This document shows, in pieces, positions 46,780 to 56,000 of a stretch of DNA of 64,000 nucleotides; position 1 is the first letter of the stretch; every line of letters starts with the position of its first letter. The translations under genes and the position numbers were made by a program. Location of the stretch: positions 1 to 64,000 of the forward strand of contig NBAY01000117.1 of assembly GCA_002794775.1 (NCBI GenBank), given 5' to 3'. Source of the stretch: Porodaedalea pini (lineage: Eukaryota > Basidiomycota > Agaricomycetes > Hymenochaetales > Hymenochaetaceae). The notes beneath the pieces are model-generated. The model did not search any database. It was given only the letters and a program-made list of their open reading frames with translations, and was not told the origin of the DNA.

Positions 46780-47220
46780 ATGTCTTCGTCCCCCAATAAC
46801 CATAGTCATGGCCACACAAACGTGGCATCGGCTGCTGAGAACGACAAAAACGACAGCTCGCAGTCCACGAACAACGAGGCATTCGCAAATAAGGTGGTTG
46901 AACTGGTGAACACCGTTAAATCGCTTAAAACTAGGTATATAAACGTCCATGCGAGAATCAAGAAACCGGCAATCCAGAAACAGGTAGCAAAGAGAAGAGA
47001 AGATCTAGGGAAGTTAGATGAAGAAAGAGACAAGGTACTCAACGACACCTCTCGGACCGATAGAGAAAGATATGCAAAGTTGCACAACGAGGCCAAGTCA
47101 TCGGGGGGATCTGATCTGGAGGAGAAGAAGGAAGAGATGGAAAAAGTGTTTGCCGAGATCGTGCGCAAAGTATCTGGAGTAGACGTGTTGAAGCGAGGAC
47201 TGGACGTGTTGGATGCGTGA
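46780..47220 (+). CDS. Small coiled-coil protein, 146 residues
   Basis: Single-exon frame. The N-terminus is Ser/Asn/His-rich and low-complexity (MSSSPNNHSHGHTN). From about residue 40 it is highly charged and predicted by eye to be alpha-helical coiled coil, with long Lys/Glu heptads (KQVAKRREDLGKLDEERDKV, DLEEKKEEMEKVF) and a conserved-looking VRKVSGVDVL near the C-terminus. No signal peptide or membrane segment is visible. It is convergent with OYE4. A 5'-deleted copy lies at 1713-2016. Function is unknown. Confidence 0.65.
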   Translation: MSSSPNNHSHGHTNVASAAENDKNDSSQSTNNEAFANKVVELVNTVKSLKTRYINVHARIKKPAIQKQVAKRREDLGKLDEERDKVLNDTSRTDRERYAKLHNEAKSSGGSDLEEKKEEMEKVFAEIVRKVSGVDVLKRGLDVLDA

Positions 47221-48932
47221 TAACCCAGATGTTTCCGCCTACCATTTACCACTACTACACAATTATACAATGTCTCCTTCACCTTCAGTCCTTTAAATCG
47301 TAAGAAACAACGGTAACTTGGCGAATGTAGAGCTGCCTACTGGAGGCCGGGCTAAAATTGAATAATTGCCGGTGATCTGTCGCACACAGTAGATGTTAGC
47401 ATTCATATCAGAACTTCCATGTTGTGTAATGAGTCGTTGGATAGCATGCAGTGTGAGCACCACACGACATATTCAAGGTGAAGAATTGCTAATCGCTATT
47501 GCGCTGCGCACACTGCTCTGAGACGTTCCGAATGCTACATCATATACACATTATAACTAAAACTAACGTGGTACATCTACAAACTCGCCCGCTTCCGTTC
47601 GCTCTTCTTCTCCTTATACTTCATTTCCGTCTCCGCGTCCGCAAACGCGTAGTCAATGTACCCCTCCGGACGCCCAACTGTATAAAACGTATCGCGGTTG
47701 TACGGCGTGAACGGGATGTTGTTCTTGATCCGCGCAGGCAAGTCAGGCTAGAAATATTTTTAACGCAACCGTAGAGATCCAGACATCAGGATCGAAAGCA
47801 AGTCGCACAGGTAGAATACGCACATTCGAGATAAAGTACCTTCCAAAGACAATAAGTTCGTCATTCTTCTCCGCTCCCTCCAGTGCGCCCTCTGGCGTGT
47901 AACCACCGGCACTAAGATACACTGACCCGTTCTGAGCGCTGCTGGGACCTTTCCAGATGACACGCAGGAAATCGTTCGACTCGCCCTCGAGCGGTGTGCG
48001 GTCCCAAGCACCTGCAATGCGAGGCTCGACGACGTGCAGGTAGGCAAAGCGCGGATAGGCCTCACGGATACATGCAACGAGCCGTGCAAAGGTAGGCTGA
48101 GGGTGTTCCATCCTCATGTCTTTATGATATAGCCTTGAGTGACAAAACCTCTCGCGGCGAAGTATACCTGAGCGACATACTCACCTTGGAAAGTATTGAA
48201 CGGGGTCAATCGGATACCAGTCCTTTCCTCGCCAACTGCGTTCACGACTTTCTTTGTCACCTCAAGAGCAAAGCGAAGCCGGTTCTCTATACTCCCGCCC
48301 CATTGGTCCGAACGCTTATTCGATACGTCCTGGGTAAACTGATCGATCAGGTACCCATGCGCGCCGTGAATTTCGACACCATCGAAGCCTGCACGATGCA
48401 CCGCGTTATACGCGGCCTTCCCGTACAGCTCGACATACTCAAGGACCTCCTCGTGAGTGAGAGCACGGGGCTTGATACCATCGTCGTGGGTACTCAGAGG
48501 AATGTCTGACGCTGAAACGTACGGATAGGGTCCACCTGGATTCTTCGGGGAGTCCGGCTGTGATATGACGGCGGGTTGTGCCGCACGGCCAAGAGCCCAG
48601 AGCTGCATGTAGATGTAGGAGCCCTGCGAATGGACAGCATCGACAATCTAACGCATCTCTTCCGAATTAGCTACTGTACATAAGCTTTGTTAGGACTTGC
48701 ATACATGCCTTCATCCATCCTTCGATCTGCTCGTCACTCCATATGCCTGGTATATTATTAAACCCTCCTGCCTTCGCGGCGATAAAGGCAACCTCGGTGA
48801 TCAATAGAGTCCCGGGCACGCTCGCACGTTGGGCATAGTATTCTACCATAAGATCAGTGGGTACATGCGCGTCGTCTGCTCGGTAGCGTGTGAGGGGTGC
48901 AAGCACGACGCGGTGCACGAGCTCGATGTTTC
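46966..48932 (-). repeat. Inverted repeat arm B (identical to 1-1967)
   Basis: See arm A. Contains the 3' part of the coiled-coil gene and all but the first 43 bp of OYE4. Whether identity continues past 48932 cannot be judged because arm A leaves the window. Confidence 0.93.
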
Positions 48933-48975
48933 CTACGCGGATGGGTTGGAAAAGTTTCGCTCCGGAGTTAGGCAT
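47577..48975 (-). CDS. Old yellow enzyme copy 4, complete, with GC-AG first intron
   Basis: OYE of 398 residues. Exons on the minus strand: 48975-48709, 48647-48185, 48119-47824, 47747-47577, giving 399 codons with no stop. Residues: Thr29 (APLTR), Gln104-Leu-Trp106, His183/His186/Tyr188 in [16 protein letters not shown], and [11 protein letters not shown]. His/His in place of the His/Asn of yeast OYE1 is the arrangement of PETN reductase-like enzymes. Intron 1 starts GCATGT rather than GT; GC-AG introns are rare but usable. If it is not spliced, the protein would end after about 103 residues. The upstream region shares TGACTCA with OYE2. Confidence 0.88.
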
Positions 48976-49198
48976 CTGAGCAAAAGACGGACATGAAGCG
49001 CTACTAATGAGAAACGATACATGCCATGCTTACATTTCTCTCTAGCTGAAGTTAAGAGCGGTCAAATGATACGCTTGTGAATACTTCGCATTTATACGAG
49101 TCAACAAGGTCCGTCTTGGTAATTGAACTCAGGCTCGCAAGCTAAAAGCAAGTGTATCAGTCACTAGCCTGAGCCCAAGGGAGATGAACACTGTTCGC

Positions 49199-49205
49199 TG
49201 ACTCA
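49199..49205. promoter_or_regulatory. TGACTCA (AP-1/Gcn4/Yap-type) motif
   Basis: 224 bp upstream of the OYE4 start inside the conserved block GTTCGCTGACTCAC, paralleling 4118-4124 upstream of OYE2. Confidence 0.5.
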
Positions 49206-49428
49206 CTAGTAGCTGGCTTCGTCCGAGATAATATTAATACACACGTTATCGAGCGCATGGGGTGCTGAGCTGAGAGAAGTATATTTTTATCTCCCGCCGC
49301 CGATTCATAACATTTAATGTCGTCTGAATTAGGGATTTTATTCAGCTGAAAGAGGAAGTCGGCGTATTTAAGACTCAGCCAGTTCTCTCACTGCGGAGGA
49401 CCCACCTTTCCAGAAATCCTTAGTTTAA

Positions 49429-49551
49429 ATGGCTGTCCCAATGTCTGGAGCTCTTTCACGCTGTGCATTGGCTGGTCAGAGGATTTGGGCTGTCCGCGAC
49501 GAGGCATGCAAAGCACAAGGCATCGACAAAAATGACAAAAACGAGAAGTAA
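49429..49551 (+). CDS. Possible 40-residue small protein
   Basis: Frame MAVPMSGALSRCALAGQR.. ending in DKNDKNEK then TAA. A TATA-like GTATTTAAG lies about 65 bp upstream and the leader is pyrimidine-rich, which is what makes it worth listing. No domain, no CaaX end, no signal peptide. It may be a chance frame. Confidence 0.25.
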   Translation: MAVPMSGALSRCALAGQRIWAVRDEACKAQGIDKNDKNEK

Positions 49552-51039
49552 TTGCGTAATAATTAATTATGTAAACGATTTATCTGGCAGTCAGTTGATC
49601 TACTTTTCCTTTGCCTCTTGAGTCCCGCCAGCGATTTCTTGACTCAAACGGTGACTAGATTTATGAACATCGTATTTAATAGGCCTCAGTCTTCGTCAAT
49701 CCCCAAAAAAGACCTTTCTGGCACAGTCGCTGGATCTGCCTGCTCTCTGCGTCAATAAGACTTCTGCTCTTTCCCCCCTTATCTTTTAATCATAACAGGC
49801 ATATCCGTAGAGATAACAGCTCACAGGCGTACATTCTAGATCGTCGAAGCATCATGTCTGTGTTTTGTCTCTATCCTCATGTACTCTCTCTGCAGGGAGA
49901 CTGTAGGACAGGTACGTTATTATACTGTCATACTGCATGCACTTTATTAATTTGGTTTCTGCCTGTGTCACGGTCTATCCGCAGAAAACTGGTCGAGTCC
50001 ACGATAGACGGTTTGGCTGAAGGTACAATCGATTCGAGCGTCGAGCGTTAGAATATCAGAATCGTTGCGTCAAACATTCAAACCTTTGCTCTGCGTCGCA
50101 GTCCGGTTCGGATTCACTCACTCTACTACCCGTCTGCCTCGGTGGAGTAGCTCATTGGTGCTCTTCCGCTACCTTTGCATATAGACTCCATCGAACCTAT
50201 GGAATCCATCTAAAAGGGTTACATCTCAGTGCTTGCCAACGGACTGCACTTCGCACTTCACTACTTTGCATTCCCGCCACATATGTGAGCTAGCTCGGTG
50301 ATACGTCACCGGCAGAAGAGAGAATTTGGTGACTTGCTAATGGCAAAGTGGACTCATATGAAGAACTAATGAAACCTTTTCGTCTTAGCTGTTTTTTTAG
50401 GCACATTATGCAGATGCTACTAAGGTGAGTTGTCTAATCTCTGCTTTCTACTCTTCGAGTTTTGTTCCGTCTCGGCTTCATTCTCATGTCCCAATGATGA
50501 AAGCTTGCCTTCGAAATGCGATAGTGGCCGCGGGTGTTAGCGCCTGCATAACATGAGTATACCTGCATACGTTATCCCATGGTGGGACCACATTCGAATC
50601 AATGCTCTTCAACATCCGTAGAAGCACATAAGTCAGAAAATAAAAGTCGGATAGATAGGGAAGTGGATAGATTTCGCAAAGGATTCCACTAGACGCGCTA
50701 ACACCATTTTCTGGCACGAACCATAAGGAATCAGGGCCTGTTCAAACATCATGACAACCGGATCGTTAGCGGATGTCCATTAGTCTCCGTGATTAGGCTG
50801 GTGATCTCATTGCTAAGCGTGCACTCCAATAGGTATAGTGTACTGATTTGCTGGTAAGGGGATCAGGATCTCACTGTTCAGCATCTGGAGCTTCCCTTCA
50901 ATACGCTTTGCAACATACTTTCCCCGATTTGATAAATATCAACGGTGTGGTATATAGTCTTCAGCCCACCTCACGTTTTTGGCTGCAACTCGAGAATCCG
51001 ACACTCCCCACCACTTCTCATTTTTCACCCAACTAATCA
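49552..51039. other. Intergenic, no gene recognised
   Basis: About 1.5 kb. Open frames here (49854-50051 plus, 50484-50717 minus, 50848-51036 plus) show no domain and no convincing splice structure. TATATAG near 50950 could be the TATA region of the next gene. Confidence 0.45.
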
Positions 51040-51455
51040 ATGTCTAGACAACGCAAAGAAGGCCCCGAAGAGGTGACCGGGGATCAGCTGTTGCCAGTTC
51101 GGAGGCTCAAAGATTGTGAGTAAACATTGTGCATATAGACACGGCTTCATACGAGCGAGAAGTGCTGACTTCTAGTTATGATACAGGGTTCGATCGTAAC
51201 GAGACGTTTTACGAGACTACTTACATAGGAGTTGGTCCTCTAGAAGAAGGAGGCTTCTATGCGAAAAGTGAGTGAAGTTCCTTCCGTTATGCAGAGATAT
51301 CCTTTATTGACTATGCCCTTTTCAACTGCTTCACAGTCCGTGTTGCGGAACACGACAAGCGTGTGATAAAAAATACCGGTACTATGGAGGACCTACTAAC
51401 ACAAGTAATGAACGAGTGGAAGGAGAAGTGGCGTCCCAACCGAAGCCAAAATTGA
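51040..51455 (+). CDS. Small three-exon gene, 91-residue protein
   Basis: Exons 51040-51115, 51187-51267, 51337-51455, with GTGAG donors and ACAG acceptors, join to 92 codons in one frame: MSRQRKEGPEE..., GVGPLEEGGFYAK, ..., MEDLLTQVMNEWKEKWRP... Both introns (71 and 69 bp) have the size usual for this window and phases match. No signal peptide or membrane segment. The exons are too short to be seen as one long frame. No family recognised; the Trp/Lys-rich C-terminus looks helical. Confidence 0.6.
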
Positions 51456-52041
51456 AATCGAAATAATAACGAGGACATGCTCGAGTGTGAGAAGAAAGCC
51501 GCTTATAAAATCTAGAAGTACACTAGATAACTTTTATGGTGGAGCATCCTGTACCAAGTGCATATCTTGTCTTGTCAATATCACCCTGTCGCAATCTTAA
51601 TGTTGAATCACAGCGCTCTGTTGCTGGATATGGAGCAGACATATATAATATCTTCAACAAGTCACAGCTGAAATAGAGTGCACTGCTTATGAAAATATGA
51701 ACAAGCCGCACCACATCCCTTTAGAAACATAATATCCAATCGTATTTTATTTCTATTGCACCTCTCCATCTCATAATGCACTGACTGCCGATCATAATTC
51801 TTTAGCCTCTGAGCATCCCAAAAGCCAGGCTGTAGGCCATAAATATGACCGTTGTGTAGCACGCCATGTCCTCCTCAACGAAGCAGGTAAAGACTTCCAC
51901 TATTGACCACCTGAGTCAGCGCGAGCCACCTTTTTTCCCTTGTAAACTGCCGATTTCCGGGGGAAACTTATCCAGTTCTAAGGCAAAGTGGGTGTCCCGA
52001 GCTGGATCCCTCTTGTGCCACACTCAATATATTCTCCAGAG
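51456..52041. other. Intergenic upstream of OYE5, with TGAGTCA at 51912-51918
   Basis: No gene recognised. A TGAGTCA bZIP-type site lies about 125 bp before the OYE5 pseudogene start, the third OYE copy of this subfamily with such a site. Confidence 0.4.
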
Positions 52042-53401
52042 ATGCCTAACTCCGGAGCAAAACTCTTCCAGCCCATTCGCGTAGGAAAATTAGAGCTAGC
52101 GCACCGCGTCGACGCTCGCACCACTCTCGCGCTATCGCGCGGACGAAGCACACGTTCCGACCGATGTTATGGCGGAATACTATGCGCAGCGTGCAAGCGT
52201 TCCTGGCACGCTGCTGATCATTGAAGCCACGCTCATTGCTGCGAGGGCGGCGGGATACGAGCAAGTGCCCGGCGTGTGGAGTGACGTGCAGGTTGAGGGA
52301 TAGAAGATATGAGTACAGCCGGAAATAAGCCTGACTATTGGATGCTGAAGATAAAATAATGTCGCGGACGCGGTACACGCTCAGGGCTCTTACATATATT
52401 TGCAGCTCTGGACAATTGGACGGCCAGCCATACCAGACGTCATCTCTCAATCCGACTCTCAGAGGAACCCAGGCGGACCCTAACCCATACGCTTCCGCGT
52501 CAGACATCCCTCTCACTGGCAAAGCCAGCGGCATCAAGCCTCGAGCTCTTACCCACGATGAGATACTTGAATACACCGAGCTGTATGGTCAGGCTGCCCA
52601 CAACGCGGTGCATCGTGCAGGCGTCGGTGGCGTTGAAATACATGGGGCCCATGGATATTTGATCGACCAGTCCACGCAGGATGTATCAAATGAACGTACG
52701 GACCAGTGGGGAGGCAGCATTGAGAACAGGACACGATTTACGCTTGAAGTGATCAGAAAGGTTGCCAGCGTTGTGGATGAGGAGCGGAATGCTATCCGCC
52801 TCAGTCTTTTCAGCATTTTCCAAGGTGAGCTCTTCGCAAAGGCATTCTTCGCCGCATGCATTCCTCACACTCAAAATCCCGTTCTCAAGGTATGCCACGT
52901 TCGCCTCCCTTGTCGCGCGCATTCGCGAAGCCTACCCGCGCTTCTCCTATCTGCACGTCGTCGAGCCCCGAGTGGCGGGAAGCGCAGACCGTACACCGCT
53001 CGCGGGCAAGTCAAACGACTTCCTGCGTACTATTTGGAAGGGTCCGAGTAGTGCAAAAAATGGGTCAGTGTATCTTAGCACTGGAGGGTACTCGCCTGAG
53101 GATGCGTTGGAGGACATCGAGAGAAATGACGAGCTAGTTGTATTTGGGAGGCACTTTATCTCGAATGTGCGTGCGTTTCCTATTTTCAGAGTTTATCTAT
53201 GATTGAGTATTTCCCTTGAATTTATAGCCCGACCTGCTTGCACGAATCAAAATCAACATCCCGCTCACGCCGTACGACCGCGAGACATTTTATACACGTG
53301 GGAACCCGGTGGGATACGTCGACTATGCATTTGCAAATGCGGAGACGGAAGCAAAGTACAAAATGAAGAAGGGAGAGCGAATTCGTAGATCTACCAGATA
53401 A
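52042..53401 (+). pseudogene. Old yellow enzyme copy 5, heavily damaged
   Basis: Starts [23 protein letters not shown], then a one-base insertion shifts the frame within the APLTR motif. Trp at the end of exon 1 is a TAG and the adjacent splice donor is lost. Exon 2 gains a base after NPGGP. Later parts remain recognisable: [21 protein letters not shown], intron 2 donor GTGAGC, FGRHFISN, and the last exon ending at 53401. The start of exon 3 lacks about six codons. It belongs to the subfamily with intron 2. Confidence 0.9.
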
Positions 53402-53439
53402 GTATTAAGTTTCAGACAAGTATTGTGCATCGGGATTCG

Positions 53440-53921
53440 GAAGTAATTCAACAAATATAACACGTGATATGCACGTGTATGTACAACGAGTCGCCAGCGG
53501 CCCACACACTCGAGACGTCTTCCATAAAGCGAACTTGCACTGTTTCTTAATTGTACCTTCATCTGGTCTTCCTAGTTTCGCTGGAAAACATATCGGTGCG
53601 CCCCATCGAGCATATTCGTTCTTGCGTCGACGCTGATAATGCACTTGGATTGATGCGAATGAACCGTCGCCTGAGCTATCTCAACTTGAAGATGTCAATG
53701 CTTAGCACAGCTGTCAAATTATTGCCGACGACTCAACTCCACACCTAGGTCAACCGAAAGGTCCCACCTCGTTTGTCAGAGCCCCTTCCTGAATGTCCAT
53801 GCTCGCTACTCGATCCGTATACGCGATAACGGAAGACAAAATTAGACAGTTGATGGGAATATGTCGGGCACGATGCATCGTAGACTCTCGAGCTGAACAG
53901 GGACTTTTCGGACGTCGCCAT
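53440..53921 (-). pseudogene. Methyltransferase pseudogene MT3
   Basis: Begins MATSEKSLFSSRVYDASCPTY, aligned with MT2, but a stop follows after about 59 codons, before the SAM-binding loop. Exon 2 homology (QATVHSHQSK, NMLDGAHRYV, LGRPDEGTIKKQ) is frameshifted, and nothing after that is recognisable. It is head to head with OYE6. Confidence 0.82.
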
Positions 53922-54245
53922 CGTCACTGACCGCTGTTGGAACGTGCACATCTGAGTTCGTTAAGCTCGGCAACTCGGAAATAAATATTGAGCCGGATCC
54001 CCGAACTCCGAGTCTCGCGCAAGGCCTTTGCATCGGTCTTCTGTCAAACTTCACTCAAAATATTATATCCGCGCATGCTTCGCTGGAGATGGATGAGTAA
54101 CGCTGGTTGGTAAAGTTAGGGCTTATTAGCAAGCCACCGTCGATACCATGTATAAAAACATCGACTTTGGAGCACGGAACCAAGACAGACGATATCTACC
54201 ACACAAACCACACCTATCTGGCTATCCCCTTCCACTCTTGCATAG
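53922..54245. promoter_or_regulatory. Bidirectional promoter of MT3 and OYE6
   Basis: 324 bp between divergent starts. TATAAAAA at 54151-54158 lies about 90 bp upstream of the OYE6 start. TGAGTAA occurs near 54094. The whole segment aligns with 6336-6590 upstream of OYE3. Confidence 0.65.
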
Positions 54246-55541
54246 ATGCCGAACTCAAGTGCCAAGCTTTTCCAACCTATCCGTGTGGGTAACCTCGAGC
54301 TCGCACACCGTGCTGTGCTTGCGCCGCTCACTCGCTTCCGCGCCAGCGATGCACACGTCCCCACAGACATTATGCTGGACTATTATACGCAACGTGCCAG
54401 TTCTCTTGGCTCCTTGCTCATCACAGAGGGAACCTTCATCGCTGCCAAGGCAGGCGGGTACGACAACGTCCCAGGTATCTGGAGTGACGCACAAGTCGAA
54501 GGCTGGAAGAAGGTATGCTCAGTGATTTGAATACTTGTGATAACGTGTATCTAAGATTTCCGCAGGTCGTAAATGCCGTGCATGCGCGTGGATCTTACAT
54601 ATACTTGCAGCTCTGGCAGCTAGGGCGCGCCGCGTCTTCGGATGTCCTTGCCAAACCTGACTCTCCTGCAAACCCCGGCGGACCTTACGACTACGTCTCC
54701 GCATCTGACGTTAAGATGCCCGAGTCCCAGGATGGTCCTGCTCCTCGGCCGCTTTCTCATGAAGAGATCCTGGAGTATATCGAACTCTTCGGCCAGGCGG
54801 CACACAACGCGGTGCATCGTGCAGGCTTCGATGGTGTCGAGATCCATGGCGCTCATGGCTATCTCATCGACCAGTTCACGCAGGACGTCTCGAACAAGCG
54901 CACGGATCAGTGGGGCGGGAGCATCGAGAACCGCACACGCTTCGCACTTGAGGTCATCAAGAAAGTTACGAGTGTGGTGGGAGAGGAGCGCACCGCCCTC
55001 CGTCTGAGTCCATTCAGTACTTTCCAAGGCATGCACATGGAACATCCACAGCCTACCTTTGCATATCTCGTCAGCCGCATCCGCGAGGCATACCCACGCT
55101 TTTCCTACCTCCACGTCGTCGAGCCGCGCGTCGCTGGTATCACCGACCGCACGCCGCTCTCAGGCGAGTCGAATGACTTCTTGCGTGCCATATGGAAGGG
55201 TCCGCAGAGCGAGAAGAACGGATCTGTATTTGTCGCCGCTGGTGGATTCACTGCACAGAATGCGATTGAGGCCGCAGAGCGGACGGGAGACCTCGTGGCT
55301 TTCGGACGGTACTACATTTCCAACGTGCGTGTTTCTTTATTCTTCGATACTCTGCTTTGAGACGCTAAATGCTGATTTGGATGACCTTGCTGTACAGCCC
55401 GATCTTCCGGCACGCATTAAGAAAAATCTTGAAATGAGGCCGTATGACCGCAAGACTTTCTACGATGCAGGAAACTCGGTCGGCTACAACGACTACACCT
55501 TCGCCGACGCTGAGGCCGAGGCGGTTTATAAGCAGAAATAG
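54246..55541 (+). CDS. Old yellow enzyme copy 6, intact
   Basis: Intact OYE of 389 residues. Exons 54246-54512, 54566-55324, 55398-55541; 390 codons in frame, GT..AG introns. Intron 2 of the other subfamily is absent (STFQGMHMEHPQ is continuous). Landmarks: Thr29, Gln104-Leu-Trp106, His183/His186/Tyr188 in [32 protein letters not shown] and FGRYYISNPDL. No targeting signal, so probably cytosolic. Sister of the OYE3 pseudogene. The TATA box and a promoter shared with MT3 lie upstream. It is the least ambiguous functional OYE in the window. Confidence 0.95.
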
Positions 55542-56000
55542 ATGCTAATGATAGATCACTTGAAAGTCTAGATCTTTCCTTGATGCTAGACTTTAGAATA
55601 ATACGCTAGATGCAGAAACGCCATGCGTGAACTTATATCAATATTCGGAGATGAGTTTGATGTCTGCATCGTCTCCTACAAACAAAAACGGGCGGCTTTG
55701 TCCTTGCTTCTGGACAATGCCTACAATAATATATATGAACGAGTACTGCAGATGCCAATTGATGATTAGACGTTATACCGCCATAACATGTAACATACAT
55801 ACACGCGGCTTCTGAGCTTGAAAAACTGAATAGTGTTCACATCAGGTGAAAGGGTATAACATACCGTAGAGTAAATCGAGAAGTTAGACAAGCAGCAATA
55901 AAAGTTAATCTATAAATCAGATGCAGTACATCACAGACTACGAAGAGGTCTAGAGTAACACTTGAAATCTCGTTGAACACCAGGAACGAGGCATCAAGCC
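55542..56000. other. Intergenic, convergent 3' ends
   Basis: AT-rich spacer between the 3' ends of OYE6 and the FAD monooxygenase gene. Nothing recognised. Confidence 0.5.

Noticed and set aside
50130..50200. tRNA-like GGAGTAGCTCATTGGTG (A-box-like)
   Set aside because: No matching B box (GGTTCGA-type) at the right distance and no acceptor stem could be paired.
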